In this document: one piece after another, positions 1 to 10,100 of the stretch
Layout: every line of letters starts with the position of its first letter
Numbering within the stretch: position 1 is the first letter of the stretch
DNA from: Roseisalinus antarcticus
GTDB lineage: Bacteria; Pseudomonadota; Alphaproteobacteria; Rhodobacterales; Rhodobacteraceae
Direction: 5' to 3'
Length of the DNA stretch: 64,000 bases
Assembly (NCBI RefSeq): GCF_900172355.1
Contig: NZ_FWFZ01000006.1
Location: forward strand, 176,765-240,764
Program-made: the position numbers and the translations under genes
The notes under the pieces: generated by a model
Database searches by the model: none
What the model was told of the DNA's origin: nothing
Seen by the model: only the letters and a program-made list of their open reading frames with translations

Positions 1-1
1 G

Positions 2-220
2 GAGCAAGTGGACATGGTGGATGTCTTTCGCCGGTCCGAAGCCGTTGCGGAGATCGCGCGGGAGGCCCTGGCGCGATGGCCCGATCTTGCCACGCTCTGG
101 CTGCAACTCGGGGTGCGCGATGACGCCACCGCGGAATGGGCCCGGGAGCGCGGCGTCACGGTCATCCAGGACCGCTGCCCGCGGATCGAACATGCGCGGT
201 TGATGCTGCAGGGGGGCTAG
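2..220 (+). CDS. CoA-binding protein (YccU-like), C-terminal part
   Basis: The gene enters from beyond the left edge, and only the last 72 residues lie in the window. The segment VIQDRCPRIEH near the end is the typical C-terminal motif of the small Rossmann-fold CoA-binding (YccU/YneT) family, whose members are about 135-145 residues long. Roughly half the protein is therefore visible. The nucleotide-binding N-terminal half is outside the window, and no substrate or reaction is established for the family. Its stop codon overlaps the 3' end of hisE on the other strand by 4 bp, so the two genes converge with no room for a separate terminator. Confidence 0.75.
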   Translation, partial: EQVDMVDVFRRSEAVAEIAREALARWPDLATLWLQLGVRDDATAEWARERGVTVIQDRCPRIEHARLMLQGG

Positions 221-546
221 CCGCCGGCCGGTTCCGCGCCGCCCCGGGCGGCTTTCTCGCTCAGTCCCCCGCAGGCCTCTCGCCGGGCGAGCTCCGCCTC
301 GATGTCTTCCAGCGCCACGTCCCTTGCCGCGCACATCACCAGCAGGTGGTAGAGCGCGTCTGCCGCCTCTGAGACCAGCCGCGCCCGGTCGCCCTTGACC
401 GCTTCGATGATCGCCTCGACGGCCTCTTCGCCGAACTTCTCGGCGCATTTCTCGGGGCCCTTCGACAGCAGGCGGGCGGTCCAGCTGCTCTCGGGGTCGG
501 CGGACTTGCGGTCGGCGATGGTCTCGGCCAGGCGGTGCAGGCTCAT
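217..546 (-). CDS. hisE: Phosphoribosyl-ATP pyrophosphatase HisE
   Basis: The 109-residue protein hydrolyses phosphoribosyl-ATP to phosphoribosyl-AMP, step two of histidine synthesis, in the cytoplasm. It is the expected size for a stand-alone HisE of the all-alpha MazG-like fold. The acidic helix motif ([13 protein letters not shown], residues 37-49) and [11 protein letters not shown] (59-69) supply the metal ligands in this family. The ATG overlaps the hisF stop codon as ATGA, so translation is probably coupled. HisI is not in the window. This is the last gene of the hisA-hisF-hisE group. Confidence 0.95.
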   Translation of the reverse strand: MSLHRLAETIADRKSADPESSWTARLLSKGPEKCAEKFGEEAVEAIIEAVKGDRARLVSEAADALYHLLVMCAARDVALEDIEAELARREACGGLSEKAARGGAEPAGG

Positions 547-1328
547 GTCATCCTCATCGGTATGCCGGCGGCGGCCATGTGCGCCTTTGCCTCGGCCAGG
601 GTGTAGGTGCCGAAGTGAAAGATCGAGGCGGCGAGGACGGCCGACGCGCCGCCGAGGGTCACTCCCTCCACCAGGTGGTCGAGCGTTCCCACCCCGCCGC
701 TTGCGATGACGGGAATGTCGACCGCGTCGGTGATGGCGCGGGTCAGGGCCAGGTTGAACCCGGCCTTGGTGCCGTCGCGGTCCATCGAGGTCAGCAGGAT
801 CTCTCCGGCGCCCTTGCTGGCGGCGGTCACGGCGAAGTCCACCGCGTCGATGCCGGTGGGCTTGCGGCCGCCGTGGGTGAAGATCTCCCACCGGGGCGGG
901 GTGCCGGTCGCGGGGTTCCCCGGCTCGACGGTCTTGGCGTCGATGGCGCAGACGATGCACTGGCTGCCGAAATGCAACGCGGCCTCGGTCAGCACGTCCG
1001 GATTGGCGACGGCGGCGGAGTTGAAGCTGACCTTGTCGGCGCCGGCGAGCAGCAGGTTGCGCACATCCTGCACGGTGCGGACCCCGCCGCCGATGGTCAG
1101 CGGCATGAAGCATTGCTCGGCCGTGCGGGTGGCCAGGTCGTACATCGTGCCACGGTTCTCGTGGGTGGCGTGGATGTCGAGGAAACAGAGCTCGTCCGCG
1201 CCGGCGGCGTCATAGATCCGGGCCTGTTCGACCGGGTCGCCGGCATCGCGCAGGTCGAGGAAGATCACGCCCTTGACCACGCGGCCGTCGGCCACGTCGA
1301 GGCAGGGGATGATGCGGGTCTTCAGCAT
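543..1328 (-). CDS. hisF: Imidazole glycerol phosphate synthase, cyclase subunit HisF
   Basis: The 261-residue TIM-barrel protein, working with the glutaminase HisH, converts PRFAR and ammonia to imidazole glycerol phosphate and AICAR. The N-terminus [11 protein letters not shown] carries the catalytic Asp11, and Asp130 (CAID) is the second catalytic acid. The two half-barrel phosphate-binding motifs are present (GGGVRT near 80-84 and the [11 protein letters not shown] segment near the C-terminus). Length is normal. It lies between hisA (84 bp upstream) and hisE (4-bp overlap), in one transcription unit. Identification is secure. Confidence 0.97.
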   Translation of the reverse strand: MLKTRIIPCLDVADGRVVKGVIFLDLRDAGDPVEQARIYDAAGADELCFLDIHATHENRGTMYDLATRTAEQCFMPLTIGGGVRTVQDVRNLLLAGADKVSFNSAAVANPDVLTEAALHFGSQCIVCAIDAKTVEPGNPATGTPPRWEIFTHGGRKPTGIDAVDFAVTAASKGAGEILLTSMDRDGTKAGFNLALTRAITDAVDIPVIASGGVGTLDHLVEGVTLGGASAVLAASIFHFGTYTLAEAKAHMAAAGIPMRMT

Positions 1329-1412
1329 GGGGGGGTCTTACGACACGCGCTTGCCCCTTGGCCAGAGGGAAGCGGGCGGGAGTTTCTTGCGGCGCGTGGG
1401 TGCGGCGGGCGG

Positions 1413-2132
1413 TCAGCCCCGCATCAGCGCCAGCGCCTGGGCCAGGTCGACCGCCCCGTCATAGAGCGCACGGCCCGAGATCGCGCCCGCGATCACCCCC
1501 GTCGCCTTCAGCCGCGCCAGGTCGTCCAGCGAGGACACGCCGCCCGAGGCGATCACCGGGATCGACACGGCGCGGGCCAGCGCCTCGGTCGCCTGGATGT
1601 TGGGGCCGCCCATGGCGCCGTCGCGGTCGATGTCGGTATAGATGATGGCGGCGATGCCCGCGTCCTCGAACGTGCGGGCGAGGTCGGTGACCTTGAGGGT
1701 CGTCTCCTCTGCCCAGCCCTTGGTGGCGACCAGCCCGTTGCGCGCATCGAGCCCGACGGCCACCTGTCCGGGAAAGGCCCTCGCCGCCTCGCGGACAAGT
1801 GTCGGGTTCTCGACAGCCGTCGTGCCCAGGATGACCCGGGCCAGACCCTTGTCCAGCCAACGTTCGATCGTGGCCATGTCGCGGATGCCGCCGCCCAGCT
1901 GGGCGGGCACGTCGATCGCCTTCAGGATGGCCTCGACCGGGGCGGCGTTGACCGGGGTGCCGGCGAAGGCGCCGTTCAGGTCGACGAGGTGGATCCATTC
2001 GGCCCCCGAGGCCACGAAGGCCGCGGCCTGGGCGGCGGGGTCGTCGTTGAAGACCGTCGCGGCCTCCATTTCGCCGCGCAGCAGGCGGACGGCCTGACCG
2101 TCCTTGAGGTCGATGGCGGGATACAGGATCAT
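1413..2132 (-). CDS. hisA: Phosphoribosylformimino-AICAR phosphate isomerase HisA
   Basis: The 239-residue TIM-barrel isomerase opens the ProFAR ring to give PRFAR, the substrate of HisF/His[13 protein letters not shown] holds the catalytic Asp8, and [14 protein letters not shown] and [10 protein letters not shown] carry the second acid and the phosphate site. The open frame extends 39 codons further upstream, but homology to HisA begins exactly at this ATG, which follows a CGGAGTG ribosome-binding site. A 172-bp gap separates it from the divergent TetR-type gene, so the hisA-F-E unit probably has its own promoter there. Confidence 0.96.
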   Translation of the reverse strand: MILYPAIDLKDGQAVRLLRGEMEAATVFNDDPAAQAAAFVASGAEWIHLVDLNGAFAGTPVNAAPVEAILKAIDVPAQLGGGIRDMATIERWLDKGLARVILGTTAVENPTLVREAARAFPGQVAVGLDARNGLVATKGWAEETTLKVTDLARTFEDAGIAAIIYTDIDRDGAMGGPNIQATEALARAVSIPVIASGGVSSLDDLARLKATGVIAGAISGRALYDGAVDLAQALALMRG

Positions 2133-2241
2133 CTGGCACTCCGTCTTGATTTGCCGCGTTAAGGCACGGGACGGGGCGGGGGTCAACGCGCGGCGACGCT
2201 GCCCGGGCCCGGCGGGATTTCCGCAGGATGACCGGACCCCG

Positions 2242-2256
2242 TTAACCAAACATCAA
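2242..2256. promoter_or_regulatory. Possible imperfect CtrA-type site
   Basis: The sequence TTAA-N7-TCAA lies in the hisA/tetR intergenic region, about 50 bp before the tetR-type start. It differs by one base from the CtrA consensus TTAA-N7-TTAA. A single imperfect match in one intergenic region is weak evidence. It is listed because a perfect site occurs elsewhere in the window. Confidence 0.2.
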
Positions 2257-2304
2257 TATCGTGGCCGCTATGCTGGATCGGTCGTTTGGTTGCAGGAGGG
2301 CAGA

Positions 2305-2865
2305 ATGCCACAGGAAGTATTGGACCGTCGTGTCCGCAGAACCCGGGCGCGACTGGCGCAGGCTGCTCAATCGGTGCTCGAGGAAGGGTGCTGGGCCGGG
2401 GCCTCGGTCCAGTCACTGTCGGATCGCGCCGATCTTGCCCGGTCGTCGTTCTACGCGCATTTCGCGGGCAAGCCCGCGCTGCTGGACCTGCTGATCGACC
2501 AGCGCCTGGCAAATGCAGAGCAGGATATCGCGGCGCTCTCGGCCCGTTCGGGACGGCTGGCGACGGTGACCTGGCTGGCATGGCACATGAAAAGTGCGCG
2601 TGCCCTCTATCGCGAAGTCCTGGGCCCCTCCGGCCAGCGGCAGCTGCGGCGCAAAATCTCCGATCGCGTGGCGGAGCTTCTGGGGGCCGAGCTGTGCGGG
2701 CGTGGGGCCGCGCCCCGGCAGGACGCCATGCGATTCGCCGCCGACGGGATTCTCGCGGTGCTGGAGGATTGGCTGCACGACCCCTCCGGCCCCCTTGCGT
2801 CGGAGCTGGAGGAGCGGCTCAACGTGCTGGTGGCGCCGGTGCTGGAAAACCGCGCCGTGGCCTGA
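2305..2865 (+). CDS. TetR/AcrR-family transcriptional regulator
   Basis: This is a 186-residue one-component regulator. The N-terminal helix-turn-helix (about residues 15-62) contains the TetR signature: SVQSLSDRADLARSSFYAHF followed by GKPALLDLLI. The C-terminal ligand-binding half is not diagnostic, so the effector is unknown. The ATG was chosen because a strong AGGAGGG site sits 4 bp upstream and the TetR homology starts just after it; a longer frame runs through the intergenic region. The gene lies on the opposite strand between hisH and hisA and ends 15 bp from the hisH stop. Nothing in the sequence shows that it controls histidine synthesis. Confidence 0.85.
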   Translation: MPQEVLDRRVRRTRARLAQAAQSVLEEGCWAGASVQSLSDRADLARSSFYAHFAGKPALLDLLIDQRLANAEQDIAALSARSGRLATVTWLAWHMKSARALYREVLGPSGQRQLRRKISDRVAELLGAELCGRGAAPRQDAMRFAADGILAVLEDWLHDPSGPLASELEERLNVLVAPVLENRAVA

Positions 2866-2880
2866 CCCGTGGCCTGAAGC

Positions 2881-3519
2881 TCAGGGCGTCCAGCGCAGGA
2901 AGTTGGCGATCAGGCGCAGGCCGGTCGCCTGGCTCTTCTCGGGGTGGAACTGGGTGCCGATCACGGTATCGCGGGCGACAATGGCGGTGATTTCGGCGCC
3001 GTAGTCGGCATGGGCCAGCCGGTGCGCCGGGTCGTCCACTTCCATCTGGTAGGAATGGACGAAATAGGCGTGATCGCCCGACGCGAGCCCGTCCAGCACG
3101 GGGTGAGGGCGATCCAGGACAAGATCGTTCCAGCCCATGTGCGGCACCTTGAGGCCGGGATCGGCGGGCGCGATGCGCCGGATGGCGCCGGGGATCCAGC
3201 CGAAACCGGGCGTTTGCTCGTATTCATGGCCCGTCGTGGCCAGCATCTGCATGCCGACGCAGATCCCCAGAAGCGGCCGGCCGTCGCGCATGACGGCGTC
3301 CGTCAGGGCCTCGGCCAGCCCCTCATGGGCCAGCAGCGCGGCCCTGCAGGCGGGAAAGGCCCCGTCGCCCGGCAGCACCAACCTGTCAGCGCCGCGCACC
3401 ACCTCGGGATCGGCCGTCACGACGATCTCTCCGGCATCGGTCTCGGCGGCCATACGCTCGAACGCCTTCTGGGCGGAGTGCAGGTTGCCGCTGTCGAAGT
3501 CGATCAGCGCGGTGGTCAC
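2881..3519 (-). CDS. hisH: Imidazole glycerol phosphate synthase, glutaminase subunit HisH
   Basis: The 212-residue class I glutamine amidotransferase feeds ammonia to HisF. The catalytic triad is visible: Cys87 in GICVGMQ, His192 and Glu194 in FHPEKS. The start is a GTG whose bases overlap the hisB stop codon (GTGA). A longer frame extends upstream through hisB, but homology begins here with [11 protein letters not shown]. It is convergent with the TetR-type gene. Confidence 0.96.
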   Translation of the reverse strand: MTTALIDFDSGNLHSAQKAFERMAAETDAGEIVVTADPEVVRGADRLVLPGDGAFPACRAALLAHEGLAEALTDAVMRDGRPLLGICVGMQMLATTGHEYEQTPGFGWIPGAIRRIAPADPGLKVPHMGWNDLVLDRPHPVLDGLASGDHAYFVHSYQMEVDDPAHRLAHADYGAEITAIVARDTVIGTQFHPEKSQATGLRLIANFLRWTP

Positions 3520-4103
3520 AGCGCCCCCTTGGTCGACGGGATCGCGTCCGCCTTGCGCGGATCGGGCTCCACGGCCGTGCGCAGGGCCCGCGCCACCGCC
3601 TTGAAGGCGGCCTCGGCGATGTGGTGGCTGTTGAACCCGTGCACCTGGTCGACGTGCAGGGTGATGCCGCCGTGGGTCGAGAACGCCTGGAAGAACTCGC
3701 GCACGAGCTCGGTGTCGAAGCTGCCGATCTTGGCAGAGGGCAGCGCGAGGTTGCAGATCAGGTAGGGCCGTGCGGAGAGGTCGAGGGCGCAGCGCACCTG
3801 GGCGTCGTCCATCGCCAGGGTGCAATCGCCGTAGCGGCGGATGCCGCGCTTGTCCCCCAGCGCCTCGCGCAGGGCCTGGCCAAGCGCGATGCCGGTATCC
3901 TCGACCGTGTGATGGTCGTCGATATGCAGGTCGCCACTGGCCCGTATCGTCATGTCGATCAGTGAATGGCGCGAGAGCTGGTCCAGCATGTGGTCGAAGA
4001 ACCCCACGCCGGTCTGGTTGTCGTAGGCACCGGTGCCGTCGAGATCGAGCGTGACCTCGATCGTCGTCTCGGACGTCTGTCTGGAAATGGTCGCGCGTCG
4101 CAT
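3516..4103 (-). CDS. hisB: Imidazoleglycerol-phosphate dehydratase HisB
   Basis: The 195-residue monofunctional dehydratase makes imidazole-acetol phosphate. The two manganese-binding repeats of the family are present: [13 protein letters not shown] near 40-52 with DDHHTVED near 67-74, and the second pair [12 protein letters not shown] near 160-170. No fused phosphatase domain is present, as expected outside the enteric bacteria. It is the first gene of the hisB-hisH unit and overlaps hisH by 4 bp. A good promoter candidate lies about 30 bp upstream. Confidence 0.96.
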   Translation of the reverse strand: MRRATISRQTSETTIEVTLDLDGTGAYDNQTGVGFFDHMLDQLSRHSLIDMTIRASGDLHIDDHHTVEDTGIALGQALREALGDKRGIRRYGDCTLAMDDAQVRCALDLSARPYLICNLALPSAKIGSFDTELVREFFQAFSTHGGITLHVDQVHGFNSHHIAEAAFKAVARALRTAVEPDPRKADAIPSTKGAL

Positions 4104-4131
4104 CGGCGTCTCCGGGGGTTGCGTTGCCGCG

Positions 4132-4160
4132 CTTATAGGCAGGCGACCCGGTCATGAAAA
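4132..4160 (-). promoter_or_regulatory. Putative sigma-70-type promoter of hisB-hisH
   Basis: On the minus strand TTTTCA (-35) and TATAAG (-10) are separated by exactly 17 bp. The -10 box ends 28 bp before the hisB start codon. The -35 box matches the TTGACA consensus at 4 of 6 positions and the -10 box at 5 of 6. This is inferred from sequence and spacing only. Confidence 0.45.
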
Positions 4161-4344
4161 GCACCCCGCGCGACACGCGCCTGTCGCCGTGACTCGACGG
4201 ATCGCGTCCGCGCGGTTCGCGAATGGCCACCAATGGCCGCGCTTTGGCCCCATTGTTGACGATTGCTTGGGGCATTCGGGCCTATCAGTAAAGTTTTCCG
4301 AAAATGGTGGTGTTCGACGCGCAACGACTCGAGGACTGCAGAGA

Positions 4345-6102
4345 ATGCCGATCTACTATTTCGTAGCCAGAAACGACCCAAGCCCGGCGGCGGACGAATT
4401 GCGCGCCGGCCAGACGGTCGAGGTCAGCTCCGGGGACGTCTATTACTTCACCGACGCGGCCGACGACGACGTCACCTTCGAGAACAGGGTCGGCGGGGGC
4501 ATTGACACCATCGCGATCCATTTCGACGCGGCGCCGCTCTCTGCCTACACGGTGGAGCTGAAGGCCGGCGTGACGGGCACCTTCGAGGTGGCGCCCGGGA
4601 TCGACGCGAGCGGCATCGAGGTGGCCGCCCGGTATTCCTCGGGGCTCGACCTGACGGTCGGCGATGCCGGCCGGATCGGCCCGGTGAGCGGCTCCTCCGT
4701 TGGGGCCGACACGATCCTGCTGGGGCAGGATGCCACCATCGACGGCGACCTCAGTCTGGGAAGCGGGCTCGGGTCCAGCGACGTGGACCTCGGCTCCGGA
4801 AGCTCCATTCTCGGGCGCATCACCGGGGGCGGCGGCACCGACGATATCGCCCTGGGCGACAGGGTCACGGTGACCGGCGACATCAGCCTGGACAAGGGCG
4901 CCGACACGCTGACCATCGGCGACGGCGGCAGCTACGGCAAGGTCAGCCTGGGCGATGGCGCCGACACGCTGACCATCGGCAGCAACAACGTCTTCGCCAA
5001 GGGCATCGACACAGGCAACAGTCCCGATGCGGTCACCATCGGCGACGGCAACACCATCAACGGCGACCTGAGCGCGGGCGCCGGCGCGGACAGCCTGACC
5101 ATCGGCGACGGGAACACGATCACCGGCGACCTGCTGGCGGGCGCCGGGGCCGATACCGTCACCATCGGCGACAATATCGTCATCGACGGCGGGATCGACG
5201 GCGGCGACGGCAACGACACCTTCGAGATCGGAGACTTCGCCAGGTTCACCGATTTCTACGGCGGCAACGGCGCGGATTACCTCAACATCGGCTTTATCGA
5301 CGGCTCCGTACCGACGATCATCGACGGGGTGAGCCACGATGGCGGCGACGGCGACACGACCAACGACGACACGCTGCGGCTTGCGATCAGCCCGACGGAC
5401 CGCGCCGGGTTCGAGACGATGCTGGCCAACGAGGGCTATGTCTTCGACGGCGACCAGTGGGTCGCGGACTCGGGCACGAACTATCACCTGACCTGGAACA
5501 GCGTCAGCATCCGGGACTGGGAGAACATCCAGGTCGTCTGTTTCGCGCGGGGCACCCTGATCCGCACGCCCCTGGGCGACCGGCCGATCGAGGATCTGGA
5601 CAAGGGCGACCTGGTCTGCACCCGGGATGGGCGGTCGCAGCCGATCCGCTGGATCGCAAGCACGACCGTCCCGGCCCATGGCCACCTTGCGCCGATCCGA
5701 TTCGAAACCGGTGCGCTCTGCAATGCCCGGCCGCTGGTGGTCTCGCCTCAGCACCGGATGCTGGTCACCGGCTGGCAGGCGGAGTTGCTTTTCGGGGCGG
5801 AGGAACTGCTCTGCCCGGCCAAGGCCCTGGTCAACGACCGCACGATCCGGGCGCGGGAGTGCGGGTTCGTCCAGTATTTCCACATGCTCTTCGACCGCCA
5901 CGAGATCGTGCTGGCCGAAGGCGCACCGTCCGAAAGCTTTCACCCCGGGCTGACCGGCCTCGACAGCCTCTCCATCGCTTGCCGGGACGAGCTGTTCGAG
6001 CTTTTCCCCGAGCTCGAGGGCTCGCCGGCGGCCTATGGCGGCACGGCGCGGACCGTGTTGACCTATCGCGAAGGCCAGGTCCTGAGCGCCGCGCTGGCGT
6101 GA
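4345..6102 (+). CDS. Large repeat-containing Hint (hedgehog/intein) domain protein
   Basis: This is a 585-residue acidic protein in two parts. Residues about 150-330 are glycine/aspartate-rich repeats of roughly 20-22 residues (pattern GADTLTIGDGNTITGDL), suggesting a parallel beta-helix or RTX-like roll. Residues about 399-540 form a Hint domain: Cys399 in VVCFARGTLIRT, the VVSPQHRML block, and a tail typical of rhodobacterial Hint proteins. Hint domains can self-cleave at the Cys, but no receiving C-extein is evident. No classical signal peptide is seen, so any export would use a non-Sec route. Nearly identical 23-bp DNA segments recur in the repeats. Function is unknown. A paralogous domain occurs in the 55058-56074 gene. 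Confidence 0.8.
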   Translation: MPIYYFVARNDPSPAADELRAGQTVEVSSGDVYYFTDAADDDVTFENRVGGGIDTIAIHFDAAPLSAYTVELKAGVTGTFEVAPGIDASGIEVAARYSSGLDLTVGDAGRIGPVSGSSVGADTILLGQDATIDGDLSLGSGLGSSDVDLGSGSSILGRITGGGGTDDIALGDRVTVTGDISLDKGADTLTIGDGGSYGKVSLGDGADTLTIGSNNVFAKGIDTGNSPDAVTIGDGNTINGDLSAGAGADSLTIGDGNTITGDLLAGAGADTVTIGDNIVIDGGIDGGDGNDTFEIGDFARFTDFYGGNGADYLNIGFIDGSVPTIIDGVSHDGGDGDTTNDDTLRLAISPTDRAGFETMLANEGYVFDGDQWVADSGTNYHLTWNSVSIRDWENIQVVCFARGTLIRTPLGDRPIEDLDKGDLVCTRDGRSQPIRWIASTTVPAHGHLAPIRFETGALCNARPLVVSPQHRMLVTGWQAELLFGAEELLCPAKALVNDRTIRARECGFVQYFHMLFDRHEIVLAEGAPSESFHPGLTGLDSLSIACRDELFELFPELEGSPAAYGGTARTVLTYREGQVLSAALA

Positions 6103-6151
6103 CCTTGGCCCTGGGTGGGAAATTTGCGGGAAATCTGCGGGAAATCCGAAC

Positions 6152-6226
6152 TGGAGCGGGTGATGAGATTCGAACTCACGACCCTTACCTTGGCAAGGTA
6201 ATGCTCTACCCCTGAGCTACACCCGC
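6152..6226 (-). tRNA. tRNA-Gly (anticodon GCC)
   Basis: On the minus strand a complete 75-nt cloverleaf is present: acceptor GCGGGTG/CACCCGC, D arm GCTC-GAGC, anticodon stem TTACC/GGTAA around TTGCCAA (anticodon GCC), T loop TTCGAAT with one G-U pair in the T stem, discriminator T and an encoded CCA. It reads glycine codons GGC/GGU, the main glycine codons in such a GC-rich genome. Just downstream are three near copies of a short GCGGGAAATC-like motif of unknown meaning. Confidence 0.97.
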
Positions 6227-6245
6227 ATCCGTTCGGTGAGCGGGG

Positions 6246-6272
6246 GATATAAAGACTTGGCGCCCGCTGCAA
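6246..6272 (-). promoter_or_regulatory. Possible promoter of tRNA-Gly
   Basis: On the minus strand TTGCAG and TATATC are separated by 15 bp, and the -10-like box lies about 20 bp before the mature 5' end of the tRNA. The spacing is short, so the call is tentative. Confidence 0.3.
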
Positions 6273-6306
6273 GAGGAAAAATGCACGGTCTTGCCCGCAC
6301 GCCGCG

Positions 6307-7050
6307 TCAAGCCTCTCTGGCCTTGGCCGGGCGCCCGCGGCCCTTGCGCTGACGCCAGAGGTTGAGCGCCTCGACCGCGCCGGCAAAGACCATGGCGGCA
6401 TAGATGAAGCCGCGCTCCACGTGGAAATGGGCCCCGTCGGCGATCAGCGCCATGCCGACCATTACCAGGAAGGCCAGCGCCAGCATCTTGGTTGAGGGAT
6501 GCGCCTCGACGAAGGCGGCGATCGGGGCGGCGGCGATCATCATCACGCCGATGGCCAGGACGACGGCGGCGATCATCACCTCCACATGGTCGGCGATGCC
6601 CACGGCGGTGATCACGCTGTCGAGGGAAAAGACCAGGTCCAGCAGCATGATCTGCAAGATGACGGACACGAATCCGGCAGCGATGACCTTTTCTGGCGTC
6701 GTGTGCAGGTCGTCGCCCTCGACCTCCTCGAAGATCTCGGTCGCGGCCTTGTAGATCAGGAACAGCCCGCCCGCGATCAGGATCACGTCGCGCCACGAGG
6801 CCGCCCATCCCATGAGCGTCACGAAGGGTTCGGACAGGCCGATGATCCAGGTGATCGAGAACAGCAGTGCGACGCGCAGCACCAACGCCCCGGCGAGGCC
6901 GATGACCCGCGCCCGCGCCCGCTGCTCCGGCGGCAACCGGGCGGCGGCGATCGAGATGAAGATGACGTTGTCCACGCCAAGGACGATCTCCAGAACGGTC
7001 AGCGTCAGGAAAGAGGCCCAGACGGCGGGGTCGGCGAGCAGGTCGAACAT
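6307..7050 (-). CDS. TerC-family integral membrane protein
   Basis: The 247-residue protein has about seven hydrophobic segments and the TerC-family acidic signatures within membranes: VLGVDNVIFI near the start, and DLVFSLDSVITAVG in the second half. Family members are linked to metal-ion (for example Mn2+) efflux or tellurium resistance; the substrate here is unknown. A TTG 12 bp upstream could add four residues, but the ATG giving MFDLLADP is preferred. It stands alone between pyc and the tRNA. The C-terminal tail is short and basic (RQRKGRGRPAK). Confidence 0.85.
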   Translation of the reverse strand: MFDLLADPAVWASFLTLTVLEIVLGVDNVIFISIAAARLPPEQRARARVIGLAGALVLRVALLFSITWIIGLSEPFVTLMGWAASWRDVILIAGGLFLIYKAATEIFEEVEGDDLHTTPEKVIAAGFVSVILQIMLLDLVFSLDSVITAVGIADHVEVMIAAVVLAIGVMMIAAAPIAAFVEAHPSTKMLALAFLVMVGMALIADGAHFHVERGFIYAAMVFAGAVEALNLWRQRKGRGRPAKAREA

Positions 7051-7147
7051 GGGGCGATCCAAAAAGGGTTACCCCGGCACATAAGCCGGGCCCGCCCCGA
7101 CAAAAGGGGGCAGGGGCCTTTGACCGCAATATCGGCGGGGACGGCGG

Positions 7148-7163
7148 GCGCCCCCGGGGGCGC
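7148..7163 (-). terminator. Possible terminator hairpin after pyc
   Basis: A perfect 16-bp GC-only palindrome (GCGCCCCCGGGGGCGC) begins 1 bp after the pyc stop codon. No U-tract follows on the minus strand, so it is at best a weak or factor-assisted terminator, or an RNA-stabilising 3' structure. Confidence 0.3.
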
Positions 7164-7164
7164 G

Positions 7165-10100
7165 TCAGTCCTCGAACTCGATCAGCAAGTCCTTGGCGTC
7201 GATCTGCGAGCCCGCCGAGACATGGACGGCCTTGACCGTCGCGGCGCGTTCGGCATGCAGGCCGGTTTCCATCTTCATCGCCTCGATGGTCAGCAGCAGG
7301 TCGCCTTCCTTCACCTTGGCCCCGGCCTTCGCCGCGACGGAGGCCACGACCCCGGGCATCGGCGCCCCCATGTGGGCCGGGTTGCCGAGCTCTGCCTTGG
7401 GGCGCTTGACCGTCTCGGCCGCGACCTTGCGGTTGGGCACGCGGATCGTGCGCGGCTGACCGTTGAGCTCGAAGAACACGCGGACCTCGCCCTCTTCATT
7501 GGTCTCGCCCACGGCCGAGAGCCGGATCTCCAGCGTCTTGCCGGGGTCGATCTCGGCCGCGATCTCGTCGCCCGGGGACATGCCGTAGAAAAAGGTGGAG
7601 GTGGGCAGGGTGCGGACCGGTCCATAGGTCTCGTGCCGCTTGGCATAATCGCTGAAGACCTTGGGATACATGAGATATCCGTTCAGATCCTCGTCGTCGA
7701 TCTCGATCTCCAGCTCGTCCTTGATCTGGGCGCGGGTCGCTTCCAGATCGGTCGGGGGCAGCTGCTTGCCGGGGCGGGCCGTGCTGGGCTTCTCGCCTTT
7801 CAGGATCTTCTTCTGGATCGCCTTGGGCCAGCCGCCGGGGGGCTGGCCGAGGCTGCCCTTCATCATGTCGACGACCGAGTCGGGGAACGACACATCGACA
7901 TCCGGATCCTCGACCTGGGCGCGGGTCAGGCCCTGCGACACCATCATCAGGGCCATGTCGCCGACCACCTTGGACGACGGCGTGACCTTCACGATATCGC
8001 CGAACATCTGGTTCACGTCGGCATAGGTCTGGGCGACCTCGTGCCATTTCTCCTCGAGCCCGAGGCTGCGCGCCTGCGCCTTGAGGTTGGTGAACTGCCC
8101 GCCGGGCATCTCGTGCAGATAGACCTCGGACGCCGGCGCCTGCTGGCCGGATTCGAAGGCCGCGTAATGGGCGCGGACGGATTCCCAATAGTTGGAAATC
8201 TCGCGGATCGCGGCGATGTCTAGCCCGGTGTCGCGGTCCTGGAACCGCAGTGCCTCGACGATCGAGCCCAGTGTGGGCTGCGAGGTGTTGCCCGACAGCG
8301 CGTCCATCGCCGCGTCCACGCAATCGACCCCCGCGGCAGAGGCCGCAACGATGGTCGCGATCGCCGCCCCGGACGTGTCATGGGTGTGGAAGTGGACCGG
8401 GATCGAGACCTCGTCCTTCAGCGCCTTCACCAGCGCCGTGGCCTGCGCCGGTTTCAGCAGGCCGGCCATGTCCTTGAGCCCGAGGACATGGGCGCCCGCG
8501 GCCTCCAGGTCCTTGGCCATGGTGACGTAGTATTTCAGGTCGTACTTCGCGCGGTCCGGGTCGAAGATGTCCCCGGTATAGCAGATCGTGCCCTCGCAGA
8601 CCTTGCCGGCGTCCTGCACCGCGTCCATAGCGACGCGCATGTTCTCGACCCAGTTCAGGCTGTCGAAGACGCGGAAGACATCGACGCCCGATGTGGCCGC
8701 CTGCTTGACGAAGAACTGCACCACATTGTCGGGGTAGTTGGTGTAGCCCACGCCGTTCGAGGCGCGCAGCAGCATCTGCGTCAGGATGTTGGGCATCTTG
8801 GCCCGGATGTCGCGCAGGCGCTGCCAGGGGCATTCCTGCAGGAAGCGGTAGGCCACGTCGAAGGTCGCGCCGCCCCAGCATTCCACCGAGAACAGGCCCG
8901 ACATGTTCGCCGCATAGGTCGGCGCCACGCGCACCATGTCGATCGACCGCATCCGGGTGGCCAGCAGCGACTGGTGCCCGTCGCGCATGGTGGTGTCGGT
9001 GATCAGCAGGCGTTTCTGGTCCAGCATCCACTGGGCCACGGCCTTGGGCCCGTCGGCGTCGAGGATGTCGCGGGTGCCGCGGGCCAGGTCCTTGGTTTGG
9101 GGCCTGGGCGCGACCGGCTCCTTGATGTCGTCGGCAGGGCGCACGCGGCCCTCGGTCTCGGGGTGGCCGTTGACGGTGATGTCGGCGACATAGGTCAGGA
9201 TCTTGGTCGCCCGATCCCGCCGGGCCTTGAAATCGAAAAGCTCCGGCGTGGTGTCGATGAACTTGGTGGAATATTCGTTGTTGAGGAATATCGGGTGCTT
9301 CAGCAGGTTGATGACGAAATCGATGTTGGTGCTGACCCCGCGGATCCGGAATTCGCGCAGGGCGCGGTCCATCCGCTTGATCGCGGCCTCGGGCGTGGGT
9401 GCCCAGGCGGTGACCTTGGTCAGCAGGGAATCGTAGAACCGGGTGATGACGGCGCCGGAATAGGCGGTGCCGCCATCCAGCCGGATGCCCATGCCGGTGG
9501 CCGAGCGATAGGTCTGGATCCGGCCGTAATCGGGGATGAAGTTGTTGGTCGGGTCCTCGGTCGTGACCCGGCATTGCAGGGCATGGCCCGACAGCTCCAC
9601 ATCGTATTGAGAGGCGCAGCCCGTGGCCTCCACCAGGCTCTTGCCCTCGGCGATCAGGATCTGGGCGCGGACGATGTCGATGCCGGTGACCTCTTCGGTC
9701 ACGGTGTGCTCGACCTGCACGCGGGGGTTCACCTCGATGAAGTAGAATTCGCCCGTCTCCATATCCATCAGGAACTCGACCGTGCCGGCGCATTCGTAAT
9801 TCACGTGCTGGCAGATCTTCTTGCCGAGGTTGCAGATCTGTTCGCGCTGCACCTCCGACAGGTAGGGGGCCGGGGCGCGTTCCACCACTTTCTGGTTGCG
9901 GCGCTGGACCGAGCAATCCCGCTCCCACAGGTGATAGATGTTGCCCTCCTTGTCGCCGAGGATCTGGACCTCGACGTGCCGGGCGCGGATGATCATCTTT
10001 TCGAGGTAGCCCTCGCCGTTGCCGAAGGCGGCCTCGGCCTCGCGCCGGCCCTCGCGGACCTTCTCTTCCAGCTCGCCCTCGTTCTCGATCGGGCGCATCC

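Noticed and set aside
579..2162. Open frame of 527 codons opposite hisF and hisA
   Set aside because: Both his genes are certain on the minus strand; this is a shadow.
4256..4287. Promoter for the large Hint gene (TTGACG with a following CTATCA)
   Set aside because: The spacing of about 20 bp and the poor -10 match make it unconvincing.
6113..6147. Three near copies of a GGGAAATC-type motif beside tRNA-Gly
   Set aside because: Too short and few to claim a functional repeat; noted only within the tRNA entry.
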